From Paenibacillus macerans (GTDB lineage: Bacteria; Bacillota; Bacilli; Paenibacillales; Paenibacillaceae): DNA of 64,000 nt. Of this stretch, positions 18,691 through 27,277 are shown in pieces. Within the stretch, counting starts at the first letter, position 1, and every line of letters begins with the position of its first letter. The DNA is taken from the NCBI RefSeq assembly GCF_023715465.1, contig NZ_JAMBOE010000008.1, positions 186,001 through 250,000 of the forward strand, in the 5' to 3' direction. A program made the position numbers and the translations under genes. Below the pieces are notes generated by a model that was given only the letters and a program-made list of their open reading frames with translations, was not told where the DNA came from and made no database searches.

Positions 18691-18705
18691 TCGTAATTGT
18701 TACGA
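18691..18705 (-). promoter_or_regulatory. Zur operator, nikA-like gene 1
   Basis: TCGTAATTGTTACGA matches the Bacillus Zur consensus TCGTAATnATTACGA at 14 of 15 positions and is fully palindromic around a TTG core. It lies 17 bases upstream of the solute-binding gene at 18674. Confidence 0.88.
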
Positions 18706-18732
18706 TTTATATAATATCTTAATCACTTTTAT

Positions 18733-18873
18733 ATGACAAGCCCATTTAAAATCATCGTGGTGTTCCATTATTTGGAATCCACCGGCACCGAAGAAGAGAT
18801 TATGATGCAGTTCCGCAACGTGCGGGATGCGATCAAAGCGCGAATCGAAACATTCGTTCAACAAGGGAAATAA
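18733..18873 (+). pseudogene. Remnant of arsenate reductase (arsC) C-terminus
   Basis: A 46-codon open frame ends with GTEEEIMMQFRNVRDAIKAR and an ETFVQQGK tail. This closely matches the last third of thioredoxin-coupled arsenate reductase (GTEEEKWAFFQRVRDEIGNR in B. subtilis ArsC). The catalytic CxxxxxR loop and the rest of the protein are missing, and no upstream ribosome site fits. It is a leftover between the two divergent Zur-controlled operons. I see no other arsenic genes nearby. Confidence 0.6.
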
Positions 18874-18905
18874 AAGGGGGGCAGGTGAACTCATCTTCTT
18901 GTTAT

Positions 18906-18920
18906 TTGTAGACATTACGA
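18906..18920 (+). promoter_or_regulatory. Probable Zur operator, ycgR-like operon
   Basis: TTGTAGACATTACGA matches 12 of 15 Zur consensus positions; the right half ATTACGA is perfect and the left half is degenerate. It lies 54 bases upstream of the permease start. Confidence 0.6.
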
Positions 18921-18973
18921 TTAAAATGGTAGAAGCAATGCATATTATTTAGTTATTAAAGGGGCTTTTATCA

Positions 18974-19897
18974 TTGGCGTGGCTTCAGTCAAGTTTTCCG
19001 GCAGACCTGCTTACCTTTAAAACGATGTTTATCAGCATCTTTCTGGAAGCACTTCCGTTTATTTTGCTAGGGGTCATTTCCTCGTCATTGCTGCAATGGT
19101 TCGTTTCGGAGCAACGATTGGCGCGCATCATCCCCCGGAATCCCTTGCTGGGCATGCTGTTCGCAAGTCTGGGCGGCATGCTCTTTCCCATTTGCGAATG
19201 CGGCATGGTTCCGATCGTGCGCCGGCTTGTCGCCAAGGGAATGCCGGTCTATATCGCAACGGTTTTCATCTTGAGCGGACCGATTCTGAATCCGGTCGTT
19301 CTTTTCGCGACCTACACCGCCTTTCGCAATCGCCCGGAAGTGATTTATTCCAGAATGGGGCTTGCCATTGTCGTTTCTTTCGCCGTCGGGCTGATCATAT
19401 ACCGGTTTGTCCGCTACAATCCGCTCCGCTTGAATCTCGAAGCCTTGTACGATGAAGGCCCCGAAAGCATCAAACACGATACCTGGACGGGCAAATTCAC
19501 CGCTTTTTTTATACATACGTTGAATGAGTTTTTTGAAATGAGCAAATATCTTGCCATCGGGGCTTTGATAACGGCAATGATTCATACGTTTGTCAATACG
19601 GGGCAACTGGCAGCTTACGGACAAGGTCCAATCTCGTCTCACCTGCTGATGTCCGGTTTTGCTTATCTTCTATCGATATGCTCGACTTCGGACGCCTTTG
19701 TCGCTTCTTCTTTCGTAAGCACCTTTTCCGCGGGGTCTCTGATCACCTTTCTGGTGCTGGGGCCGATGCTTGACTTGAAAGGAACGCTGATGCTGTTATC
19801 GGCATTTAAAACGAAATTTGTGGTGACATTGGCGGTGGCCATCCCGGCAACCGTGCTCGTTTTCAGCATCGGGCTGGATCAATGGTTGCTCAGATAA
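18974..19897 (+). CDS. YcgR/YraQ-type permease (DUF318 family)
   Basis: Membrane protein of 307 residues with about eight helices, belonging to the DUF318 permease family (B. subtilis YcgR). The motif GMLFPICECGMVPIVRRL near residue 75, with its paired cysteines, is the hallmark. A second conserved block is FSAGSLITFLVLGPMLDLKG near residue 255. The start is a TTG with AAAGGGG upstream. It forms an operon with the ycgQ-like gene (19-base gap) and a CobW GTPase, behind a probable Zur box. The three-gene set suggests a zinc- or metal-linked membrane complex. The transported species is unknown. Confidence 0.82.
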   Translation: MAWLQSSFPADLLTFKTMFISIFLEALPFILLGVISSSLLQWFVSEQRLARIIPRNPLLGMLFASLGGMLFPICECGMVPIVRRLVAKGMPVYIATVFILSGPILNPVVLFATYTAFRNRPEVIYSRMGLAIVVSFAVGLIIYRFVRYNPLRLNLEALYDEGPESIKHDTWTGKFTAFFIHTLNEFFEMSKYLAIGALITAMIHTFVNTGQLAAYGQGPISSHLLMSGFAYLLSICSTSDAFVASSFVSTFSAGSLITFLVLGPMLDLKGTLMLLSAFKTKFVVTLAVAIPATVLVFSIGLDQWLLR

Positions 19898-19916
19898 CGC
19901 ACGAAAGGGGAGTATC

Positions 19917-20930
19917 ATGAAGGAACGGAAGTCGATCTCGTTATTTCATCATATCGCCAGGACCGTTTTATTGCTGGGTCTTTCCGTGTATATCGCTTTT
20001 TTGGTCGAAACGGACAGCCTGCAGCTGTATATCGGCGTACGCATCATGCCATTGGTCAAAGCATCGGCCCTGGTCGTTTACGCGCTGGCCGTCATTCAGG
20101 GCTTTATTGCCTACAGAAGCTATAAGGGCTCCGTTATCGAATGCGATTGCTGCGGCAATCCGCCGGCCAGGTCCCGGACCAAGGCAAGTGTCCTCTACGG
20201 TGTGCTCGCCCTGCCGTTGTTGCTTGGCTTTTTGCTGCCCGATACCGTGCTTGGAGGCTCCTTTGCGAACAAAAAAGGCATGATCTTAGGGGCCGCTCCT
20301 TCCCCTTACGCCGCGTCAGGCTACTCGCCGCCGACAGCAACGGCCGCCGATTCTGCCGACGCTCCGGTTGGTTTCTCCGGCCCTTCATCGGAAGGCTCCC
20401 CTGCTCCCGCACCCGCCGAGGAGGAGGGAACTGCAAACGCCGCCGGACCAGCCGAATCGTCCGAATCTTTGGACGGGCTGTTTCAAGCGGAAGACGAGTT
20501 TGAACGGGAACTGGCCGAGCTGGCCAAACGGATTTACGTGCTGCCGGTGATCAACGTCAAACCGGAGATCTATATGGAGATTCTGTCTTCGGTCGTAACG
20601 TTCAAGGAACAATTTATCGGCAAAGAAATCGAAATCGCCGGTTTTGTCTACCGCGAACCGGGTCTGGCGGATAATCAACTGGTGATCGGGAGAATCGCCG
20701 TTCAATGCTGCACGGCGGACGCGACGCCTTACGGGGTTCTGGCCGAATTCGACGGTGCCTCGGAGCTCAAGGACGACACCTGGGTCAAGCTGAAAGGCAC
20801 CATCGGCCAAACCGAGTATAACGGAAACGCCATTATCAAAATCGATGCCACGGAATCAAACCTGATCGAAAGACCGGACAATCCGTACATCTATCCTAAC
20901 TTTGATTTTTTGAATGTTAGCGTTGAATAG
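19917..20930 (+). CDS. YcgQ-like TIGR03943-family protein, partner of the YcgR permease
   Basis: A 337-residue protein that accompanies YcgR permeases. Two or three N-terminal membrane segments occur in the first 115 residues (LLGLSVYIAFLVETDSLQLY and ALPLLLGFLLPDTVLG), with a CDCC motif near residue 75. A low-complexity Ala/Ser/Pro linker (about 120-180) follows. The C-terminal domain (about 200-335) contains KEQFIGKEIEIAGFVYREPG and an AVQCC motif. The cysteine pairs suggest metal or redox chemistry. It lies between the permease and the CobW gene. Function is not established. Confidence 0.78.
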   Translation: MKERKSISLFHHIARTVLLLGLSVYIAFLVETDSLQLYIGVRIMPLVKASALVVYALAVIQGFIAYRSYKGSVIECDCCGNPPARSRTKASVLYGVLALPLLLGFLLPDTVLGGSFANKKGMILGAAPSPYAASGYSPPTATAADSADAPVGFSGPSSEGSPAPAPAEEEGTANAAGPAESSESLDGLFQAEDEFERELAELAKRIYVLPVINVKPEIYMEILSSVVTFKEQFIGKEIEIAGFVYREPGLADNQLVIGRIAVQCCTADATPYGVLAEFDGASELKDDTWVKLKGTIGQTEYNGNAIIKIDATESNLIERPDNPYIYPNFDFLNVSVE

Positions 20931-20957
20931 AAGGAAACTTGAGTCGGGAGGGACCCC

Positions 20958-21965
20958 ATGAAAACACCAGTAATCATTATCAGCGGTTTTTTGGGCAGCG
21001 GCAAAACCACGCTGCTGCTTGAACTTATCCGGGCGCTGCACAGCCGAAACATCAAGCCGGCGATTCTGATGAACGAATTGGGCAAAGCTGACGTGGACGG
21101 CCGAATCCTGTCCGAAGCCGTCCAGGGACTTCCGCTGGAAAAGCTGTTTGACGGCTGCATCTGCTGCAGTAAAAAAAGCGAAATCGCCGGTTCCCTTAAA
21201 AGCTTGCTCGCTTTGGCCCCTGACGTGATTCTCGTCGAGCTTACCGGCGTCGCCAACCCTGAGGAAGTGGTCGATGCCATGGCGGAACCCGAGCTGCTGA
21301 ACGAGGTTATGCTGCACAAGATCATCACCGTGATCGATGCCGAAAACGCGCTGGAGTATAACAGCATCTTCGCTTCCGATAAGCAACTCGTCCATACGCT
21401 CCGCCGCCAACTGGAAGTGGCGGACGTGATTCTTGTCAATAAGCAAGACCTCGTCTCCGACTCGCATTTATCCAAAGTGACCCGTTTAATTCAAAAACAT
21501 AACGAGCAAGCCGCTGTCTTCAACACCACGTTCGGGAAATTTGGTCCCGAGGCCGTGATTGAAGGACTTGAACCATTAAAGCGTCAAGCCAAGACCTCCA
21601 GCCGCCTTAAAATCGCGCCAGTCCGGCATCCCCATCAACATGGCGGCGATTCCGCTTCGTCAGCCGGACAGAGGAACGCTTCTTTTTCCCGCATTCAAAG
21701 CGTCTTCATTCCTATAAACGGGCAAACGCCCATTTCCCTGAGAAAGCTGGAAAAATGGTTAAAAGCCAAGGGAAAGCATATTTTGCGTGCCAAAGGTTAT
21801 GTTTGCCTTGAGGGTTCGCGGAGCGCCTCGCTGATTCAGTTTGCGGGCAAGCGGATTCGCCATGAACGCGCGGAATATCAAGGTCCTTACTATATGGTCA
21901 TTATTGGATACGAACTTGATGAACCCGCATTATTGGCGGAATGGCGGGCCGGCGGGTTCGGCTGA
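20958..21965 (+). CDS. CobW/COG0523-family GTPase
   Basis: Predicted metal chaperone GTPase of 335 residues. It has G1 GFLGSGKTTLLL (residue about 9), switch region NELGKADVDG, the metal motif GCICC (about residue 70), ELTGVANPEE and G4 NKQD. A short linker contains HPHQHGG, a possible metal ligand, before the C-terminal domain. It differs from the two ZagA-type paralogs in this window (about 400 residues, GCICCTLRDD). As the third gene behind a Zur box with YcgR/YcgQ, it may supply or receive zinc for that complex, which is inference. Confidence 0.87.
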   Translation: MKTPVIIISGFLGSGKTTLLLELIRALHSRNIKPAILMNELGKADVDGRILSEAVQGLPLEKLFDGCICCSKKSEIAGSLKSLLALAPDVILVELTGVANPEEVVDAMAEPELLNEVMLHKIITVIDAENALEYNSIFASDKQLVHTLRRQLEVADVILVNKQDLVSDSHLSKVTRLIQKHNEQAAVFNTTFGKFGPEAVIEGLEPLKRQAKTSSRLKIAPVRHPHQHGGDSASSAGQRNASFSRIQSVFIPINGQTPISLRKLEKWLKAKGKHILRAKGYVCLEGSRSASLIQFAGKRIRHERAEYQGPYYMVIIGYELDEPALLAEWRAGGFG

Positions 21966-22076
21966 CCGCATGCACCAATAGAGCGCATTCGTCTACCACA
22001 AAGGCGATGTCCCAACCCCCGGTAAAACATAGCTCCCTTGCAGATGATCCCGGCCGTAACAGGATACCAACAAAAG

Positions 22077-22128
22077 AATAGCACCCCCGCCTGTTTTAGG
22101 TTGAGGTGCTATTCACGGCTTTTTATAT
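22077..22128 (+). terminator. Probable terminator between convergent operons
   Basis: AATAGCACC and GGTGCTATT form a 9-bp stem around a 17-base loop with some further pairing, and a TTTTTAT tract follows after a few bases. It lies between the CobW gene and the convergent ABC operon. Confidence 0.55.
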
Positions 22129-22158
22129 CAAAACAAAACGGGTTATCAGCGCCTCACC

Positions 22159-22911
22159 CTACGTCCGCCACTTCATGAATCGGTAGTCCAGCAGGTCCAC
22201 CAGCAGGAACAGGACGAAGCCGACCAGACTGAACAGCAGGATACCGGCGTACATTTGCGGATAATCCAGCCTGAGCCAGGCATCCATAATAAAGAAGCCC
22301 ATGCCATGCTCGGTGCCGTAGATTTCAGTAAAGAACAGGACCGAAATGGCCGTGCCAAGCGAGATACGGATGGTGCTGAGAATCACGGACAACGCGCCGG
22401 GCAGGGTGATGTGCCAAAATTTCTGGCCGGCCCCTGCGCCAATGCTTGTCAATACATCATAGGTGCTTGCCGGAATGGCTTTTACCCCGTCACGAACGGA
22501 AATGATAATCTGGAAAAGCAGAATCAGCATAATCATGAGAATCTTGGAAGTTTCGCCAAGCCCGAAGAACAGCATCGCCACCGGGAGCAAGGCAATTTTG
22601 GGCACCGGATAGGTCAAATATACCACCGGGTCCAACAGCTTGTTCCAGAGCGCCGAACGCCCCATCAGAAGCCCGATCATCAGGCCGACGACCAGCGCCA
22701 GCAGGACTCCGGCAAAAATACGCATCAGACTATAGCCAACATTCAGCACAATATCCCTTCCGCCGAGTTGTCCCATCGCCTGATAGACCCCCAGCGGGCT
22801 GGGCAGCATCGGATGATGCACCAGCAAATACGCCGCGTACCAGACCGCATTCATTCCCAAGAACACTAGCAATATTCTAAAAATATAGTTGAGCCGCCGT
22901 TTATTCACCAT
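22159..22911 (-). CDS. SsuC/TauC-type ABC permease
   Basis: Inner-membrane permease of 250 residues with about six helices, of the family serving sulfonates, taurine, nitrate and thiamine precursors. The ATPase-docking EAA region is near ILTSIGAGAGQKFWHITLPG at residue about 165. The gene overlaps the end of the ATPase gene by 7 bases and ends the three-gene operon. The substrate cannot be read from sequence. Confidence 0.87.
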   Translation of the reverse strand: MVNKRRLNYIFRILLVFLGMNAVWYAAYLLVHHPMLPSPLGVYQAMGQLGGRDIVLNVGYSLMRIFAGVLLALVVGLMIGLLMGRSALWNKLLDPVVYLTYPVPKIALLPVAMLFFGLGETSKILMIMLILLFQIIISVRDGVKAIPASTYDVLTSIGAGAGQKFWHITLPGALSVILSTIRISLGTAISVLFFTEIYGTEHGMGFFIMDAWLRLDYPQMYAGILLFSLVGFVLFLLVDLLDYRFMKWRT

Positions 22912-23681
22912 TTCTCCTGCATTACCTTTCTGATTCTCTTGATCTGGGCAAAAAAGGCATCACTAGCCCGCTTCTCCCCATGCTCCAGCCCAAATACCGC
23001 CTCATTGTCAATCATCTCCGGCGCTTCGCTCTTGCTCGACGGGAGCACGATGATCTTCTGCCCCAGCAAAATGGCCTCATCCACATCATGCGTCACGAAC
23101 AGCGCTGTGGCCGGGTGCGCCTGCCAATGCTCCAGGAACAATTGCTGCAGCGCTTCCCGCGTAATGGCATCCAGCGCAGAGAACGGCTCGTCCAGCAATA
23201 AAATGGACGGCACAATCGCGAACGCCCGCGCAATGGCCACCCGCTGCTGCTGCCCCCCGCTGAGCGACAGCGGATAACGCTCCGCCAGCTCCTGAATGCC
23301 CATCGCAGACAGCCAGCGGTCAATCTGCGCCTCCTGGGCCTGCCTGCCCTGCCTCTTAGGATTAGCGATTTTCATCGCTACCCTGATGTTGGCCTTCACC
23401 GTCTTCCAGGGCAGGAGGCCGTAATTTTGCGGCACCAGACCGATCAGAACGTCCTGTCCGCGCAGGGATTGTCCATTGAACAGCAGCTCGCCCCGGTATT
23501 CCGGCAGGAGGCCGGACACGGCGCGCAGCAGCGTGGATTTTCCGCTCCCGGATGGTCCCAGAATGGTATAAATCCCATGCTCCGGCAGGGTGAAATCCAC
23601 TCTCCCAAGCGCCAGCTCCCCGCTCTTGTATTCAACCTCAAGCTCCTTTACGCGCAATCCGTTATTTCTGGAACTGGACAT
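22905..23681 (-). CDS. SsuB/TauB-type ABC ATPase
   Basis: ATP-binding subunit of 258 residues. Walker A is GPSGSGKSTLL (about residue 40), the signature LSGGQQQRV (about 145), Walker B ILLLDEPFSALD and the switch FVTHD. DEPFSALD is typical of the nitrate/sulfonate/taurine ATPase family. Its start lies inside the end of the solute-binding gene (20-base overlap), so the three genes are translationally coupled. Confidence 0.88.
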   Translation of the reverse strand: MSSSRNNGLRVKELEVEYKSGELALGRVDFTLPEHGIYTILGPSGSGKSTLLRAVSGLLPEYRGELLFNGQSLRGQDVLIGLVPQNYGLLPWKTVKANIRVAMKIANPKRQGRQAQEAQIDRWLSAMGIQELAERYPLSLSGGQQQRVAIARAFAIVPSILLLDEPFSALDAITREALQQLFLEHWQAHPATALFVTHDVDEAILLGQKIIVLPSSKSEAPEMIDNEAVFGLEHGEKRASDAFFAQIKRIRKVMQEKW

Positions 23682-24672
23682 CGGAGATCACTTCTTCAGG
23701 GGTGATGTTTTTGGTCAGCAGACCCTGCTCGCGCGCCCAGGCAAACGCCGCCTCGACCTCTTTGACATCGACCTGGTTGGCCGGGATGTAAGCCGGTACC
23801 TCGATTTGGTCCTTCAAGGTTTCCGGGTAGCCAACCTCCTTGATCACCAGGTCAATGTAATCCTTCTGGTCATGGGATTGCATGTACGCTACCGCATCGT
23901 CATAGGCCGCGTACATGGCGCGGATCGCTTCCGGCTTGGCATCAATCGCGCTTTGCGGGAAGGCCAGCACGAACGGATTTACCTGGGCCTGGTTCGTGGA
24001 GCTAAGCACGCGTAAGCCTGACGCTTTCCCCATCGTGACAAACGGCTCCGGCAAAATCGCGGCGTCCGCTTTGTTATTTTTCAGCAGCTCCAGCCGGGTG
24101 GGAATTTGCGGCACCTCCGTTACATGGATATCTTTCTCCGTCAGACCGGCTTGCTTCAGCATCATGGCAACGGTGTACTGCGTGGAGGTGTTCTTGGACA
24201 GAATCACGGTTTTGCCCCTCAGATCCTTCACGTCCTGAATCTCGTTATTGCCGGTCAGCAGATCGAATTCCCCGAAGGTTGTGCTGGTGATTTTTACGTT
24301 CAGCCCTGCTTCATTGTAGATCGAAATGGCGACCAGATCGGCGCTTAGCCCGTCCACTTTCCCTGCTTGAAAAGCTACATCGCGGTCTTTGGCGCTTTTG
24401 AACGTCTGAATGTTCAGGTTCACCCCACGCTTCTGGTCAAAGCCCTGCTCATGGGCAATAATAAACGGAATCGCATCAATCGAAGGCAGGAGGCCCAACG
24501 ACAGCTCCGGCAACTCCGGTGTATCTCCCGTTTTCTCCGTCGCCGCCAGTGTGTTGCCCGCGCCGCCTGTGTTGGCATTATTCGTCTTGCTTCCGCACGC
24601 CACGCCCACTATGCTGACGACAAGCACCAGCGCCAACAGCATAATCATTCTTCTTGTTGCTCCAAACTTCAT
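23662..24672 (-). CDS. SsuA/NMT1-type solute-binding lipoprotein
   Basis: Solute-binding protein of 336 residues. I use the ATG at 24672 (MKFGATRR); a longer frame to 24714 lacks a ribosome site. The lipobox is VVSIVGVAC, followed by a low-complexity linker and then LSLGLLPSIDAIPFIIAHEQ, the usual first strand of the NMT1/SsuA fold. Candidate ligands include sulfonates and thiamine precursors. No thiamine riboswitch or sulfur-regulatory leader was seen in the 100 bases upstream. Confidence 0.85.
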   Translation of the reverse strand: MKFGATRRMIMLLALVLVVSIVGVACGSKTNNANTGGAGNTLAATEKTGDTPELPELSLGLLPSIDAIPFIIAHEQGFDQKRGVNLNIQTFKSAKDRDVAFQAGKVDGLSADLVAISIYNEAGLNVKITSTTFGEFDLLTGNNEIQDVKDLRGKTVILSKNTSTQYTVAMMLKQAGLTEKDIHVTEVPQIPTRLELLKNNKADAAILPEPFVTMGKASGLRVLSSTNQAQVNPFVLAFPQSAIDAKPEAIRAMYAAYDDAVAYMQSHDQKDYIDLVIKEVGYPETLKDQIEVPAYIPANQVDVKEVEAAFAWAREQGLLTKNITPEEVISDVQFQK

Positions 24673-24818
24673 GGTTGTCCCATCTCCCCTATGTGTTCTA
24701 TGTAGAATTGGCATAGCGATATGCCTGCTTTACTTGAGACCTCTCCTGCTAACTTGCACTTTTATTCACAAGCAATATTACAAATAGACCATTGCCCGTC
24801 CAGTTGCCTCAAGTAATG

Positions 24819-25083
24819 TCATTTTACACCCATCACTGCATTTTGTATATTTGCAAATTTAAATAGTTTACAAAACCGATGCTTCCTTTCCATCTCAAAT
24901 TGAATCAGCCGATTCATTTCAACGGCATATTCCATCGGCAATTCTTTGGTAAATGGCTCAATAAAGCCCATTACAATCATTTGTGTGGCATCCTGTTCTG
25001 TAAGCCCTCGGCTCATTAAGTAAAATAGTTGTTCCTCGGATACCTTAGATACCGTTGCTTCGTGCTCCAAAGTAATCTGATCG
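24819..25083 (-). pseudogene. Duplicated 3' fragment of sufB
   Basis: 24874-25083 is about 97% identical (five substitutions, one inserted T) to 27280-27488, the end of the intact sufB gene. The extra T shifts the frame at the very end, changing the family terminus EMEGSIG to EMERKHRFCK. The fragment encodes only about the last 70 residues of SufB (LEHEATVSKVSEEQLFYLMS onward) and joins abruptly to a tRNA-Leu-like fragment. It has no start of its own and is a duplication remnant. Confidence 0.85.
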
Positions 25084-25137
25084 TGTGAGAGGACTCGAAC
25101 CTCCACGGTTTCCCTCACGATTTTGAGTCGCACATGC
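25084..25137 (-). other. tRNA-Leu(CAA)-like 3' fragment
   Basis: On the minus strand 25133-25086 reads as an anticodon stem-loop with loop CTCAAAA (anticodon CAA), a long variable arm with GGGAAACC, and a T-arm GGAGGTTCGAGTCCTC. The acceptor and D arms are missing, so it cannot be a working tRNA. Fragments like this commonly mark integration sites of phages or integrative elements. Confidence 0.5.
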
Positions 25138-25181
25138 TATTGCGACATGAGCAGAAGTTAAGTCAAAGAAGAGGAATATAA

Positions 25182-25223
25182 AACCCGCAAAAAGCCCTGT
25201 AAAATCAAGGTATTTTGCGGGTT
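25182..25223. repeat. 11-bp inverted repeat hairpin in element debris
   Basis: AACCCGCAAAA (25182-25192) and TTTTGCGGGTT (25213-25223) form a perfect stem around a 20-base loop. It lies between the tRNA-Leu fragment and the parA fragment and resembles a terminator left by an excised element. Confidence 0.55.
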
Positions 25224-25278
25224 CGCCCCTGCCATTGACTAAATTAACGGAGCGAATGCTCCAAGGAGGGTACATGTC

Positions 25279-25422
25279 ATGTCTAAAACAACCGTTATCA
25301 CCATTGCCAATCAAAAAGGCGGCACAGGAAAAACGATCACTGCCTACAACCTTGCTTACGCCTTATCTATTGAAGGAAAGAAGCTTTCTCAAACATTTTT
25401 AAATCAATCCTTTCCTTCGTAA
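25279..25422 (+). pseudogene. ParA/Soj-type ATPase N-terminal fragment
   Basis: A 47-codon frame with a strong AAGGAGGG site encodes the start of a ParA partition ATPase: TTVITIANQKGGTGKT with the deviant Walker A KGGTGKT, then AYNLAYALS. After about residue 36 the sequence stops matching and ends. The remaining 200 or so residues are absent. Together with the tRNA-Leu fragment this looks like debris of a plasmid or integrated element. Confidence 0.7.
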
Positions 25423-25425
25423 GTC

Positions 25426-26643
25426 TTAATTATTTTTTGGGGGAATACCTACAAATCGGTTTCGTGCTGAACCTATACCAAACACAAATAGTAAGACAGA
25501 AGCACTAAGTAATATAAGGAGTGGCAGGGTCCAATTATTAGTTATATCATGCAAAAAACCAATTAGTGCAGGCCCAATTGCAGCAAGGAGATATCCGATC
25601 GATTGCGCCATGCCAGATAGTTCAGCTGCTTGATGAGCATTTTCAGTACGTAAGCCAAAAAACATCATAGACAAACCAAAGGCGAATCCTCCGCCAATTC
25701 CGAGTATTATGATCCATAACAAAATAATATTGGAACTTCCGTAAAGCAGCCCGAGTGTTCCCGTCAAAAGCAAAATGGTCGTGATGATCACTAACGATCG
25801 TTGGCTAGACATGCGGCCAGCAACTACGGGCACAATAAAGGTAAATGGAAGAGGAGATAGTTGCATGATCGAGAGATACCATCCAGATTGGCTTGAGTCA
25901 ATTCCCTGCTCATTTAAAATTTCAGGTAACCACGCGATAAGCACATAGAATATCATGGATTGAATGCCCATAAACAAAGTTACTTGCCAAGCAAGCGATG
26001 AACGCCAAACATTCACATCTCTCTTAGCCGTTTGCTTGCCAGAATTGGTTGTTTGCTTCGTTTGATTTCTTAACTGCGGTAACCAACAGAGGATGGAAAC
26101 AAAACATAGGATCCCCCAAATTCCCAACGCACCTTGCCATTTTAAACCTGCTCCAACTGCTAATGGTATACTGATTCCTGAAGCGATTGCTCCACATAAG
26201 CTCATTGAAATAGAATATACGCCTGTCATGGCACCAATTTTCTTTGGGAAATCACGTTTGATTACGCTTGGTAATAATACATTACAAACTGCAATTGCAG
26301 ATCCAAGTATGGCTGTCCCAATATATAAATCTGCTGCCCCTGATAAAGAACGTATTACAATGCCAACGATTAATAATATGAGGGCAATCAATATGATGAG
26401 TTCTACTCCAAATCTCCGCCCCAATTTAGGAACAAGAGGCGATAATAAGGCAAAAGCAAGCAATGGTACCGTCGTAATCAAACCTGCCAGAGTATTTGAA
26501 ATATGAATGTCATCCCGTATAAGACTAACTAAAGAACCGACTGAGGTTAAAGGTGCACGTAAATTAGCTGCAATGACAATAATACCTAATATTATCAGCC
26601 ATGTAGTAGCGGCTTGTTTTTTCTGAACTTTTTGATTCGGCAT
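25426..26643 (-). CDS. MFS transporter of the CynX/NimT type
   Basis: Twelve-helix major-facilitator protein of 405 residues. Its N-terminus (IIVIAANLRAPLTSVGSLV) is the recognisable CynX/NimT/YycB start. This family exports or imports small compounds such as cyanate or nitroimidazoles, but substrates vary. The start ATG has a strong AGGAGG site. It lies 77 bases downstream of nfu on the same strand, so read-through from the suf operon is possible. No functional link to iron-sulfur assembly is evident. Confidence 0.82.
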   Translation of the reverse strand: MPNQKVQKKQAATTWLIILGIIVIAANLRAPLTSVGSLVSLIRDDIHISNTLAGLITTVPLLAFALLSPLVPKLGRRFGVELIILIALILLIVGIVIRSLSGAADLYIGTAILGSAIAVCNVLLPSVIKRDFPKKIGAMTGVYSISMSLCGAIASGISIPLAVGAGLKWQGALGIWGILCFVSILCWLPQLRNQTKQTTNSGKQTAKRDVNVWRSSLAWQVTLFMGIQSMIFYVLIAWLPEILNEQGIDSSQSGWYLSIMQLSPLPFTFIVPVVAGRMSSQRSLVIITTILLLTGTLGLLYGSSNIILLWIIILGIGGGFAFGLSMMFFGLRTENAHQAAELSGMAQSIGYLLAAIGPALIGFLHDITNNWTLPLLILLSASVLLFVFGIGSARNRFVGIPPKNN

Positions 26644-26720
26644 TTTTTCCTCCTGAATGTCATCCCCATGATGAAGAAGAGTTCTCTTTCGACGATACCT
26701 TCTTATCGTTCATTGAAAAT

Positions 26721-26960
26721 TTAGAATACTTGTACAACCTCTTTAATATCATCAATTTCCTCAAGAATGGCGCGTTCAATAGCGGCCTTTAATGTGATCG
26801 TCGCACTTGGGCAACCGTGGCAAGCTCCCAAAAATCTTAATTTGGCTACACCGTTCTCAACCTCGACCAATTCTGCGTCTCCACCGTCACGCAATAAGAA
26901 AGGACGTAGCTTGAAAAGCACTTCCGATACTTCGTCGAACAAAATCCCGTTATCCTCCAT
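26721..26960 (-). CDS. NifU-like C-terminal domain Fe-S scaffold (Nfu)
   Basis: A 79-residue iron-sulfur carrier made of a single NifU C-terminal domain. LRPFLLRDGGDAELVEVENG is the family core, and the cluster-binding CxxC is in LGACHGCPSAT. I start at the ATG at 26960 with AGAGGAG upstream. It lies downstream of sufB and a small unknown gene on the same strand and probably receives clusters built on the SufBCD complex. Confidence 0.88.
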   Translation of the reverse strand: MEDNGILFDEVSEVLFKLRPFLLRDGGDAELVEVENGVAKLRFLGACHGCPSATITLKAAIERAILEEIDDIKEVVQVF

Positions 26961-27007
26961 AATGCCAGCTCCTCTCATTGTTTTAACAACATTAATTCAT
27001 ACCTTTA

Positions 27008-27220
27008 TCATTCCGGATGGTCGGATTGATCCTTTGCCTTTTTTGTAAGAGAGGCCTCTTGTTCTGAAAGTTCCATTAAAATCGTATAAATTGGATCTGT
27101 AGGTATCATCACACCACAACTTGCACTTAGTCCTAAGAGCATATTAAGATAGAACTGAATTTTCTTTTTCTCTCGAGTAATTTGCTCTAATTCTGAGATG
27201 TCTGAGTTATTTTTCTTCAT
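27008..27220 (-). CDS. Small hypothetical protein in the suf operon
   Basis: A 70-residue protein I do not recognise. It is charged at both ends, with a probable helix (REKKKIQFYLNMLLGL) and one cysteine in SASCGVMIPTD. It starts at ATG 27220 (GGGGTG upstream; a longer start at 27235 is possible). It lies between sufB and nfu in the same direction, so a role linked to cluster assembly is possible but unproven. Confidence 0.55.
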   Translation of the reverse strand: MKKNNSDISELEQITREKKKIQFYLNMLLGLSASCGVMIPTDPIYTILMELSEQEASLTKKAKDQSDHPE

Positions 27221-27277
27221 TAAAACACACCCCATGCCTCTTAAAAAGTAAAACGCTTGATTGATTAAATTAATAAA

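Noticed and set aside
18700..18915. Minus-strand 71-codon frame
   Set aside because: It overlaps the Zur box and is antisense to the arsC remnant. No motif supports it.
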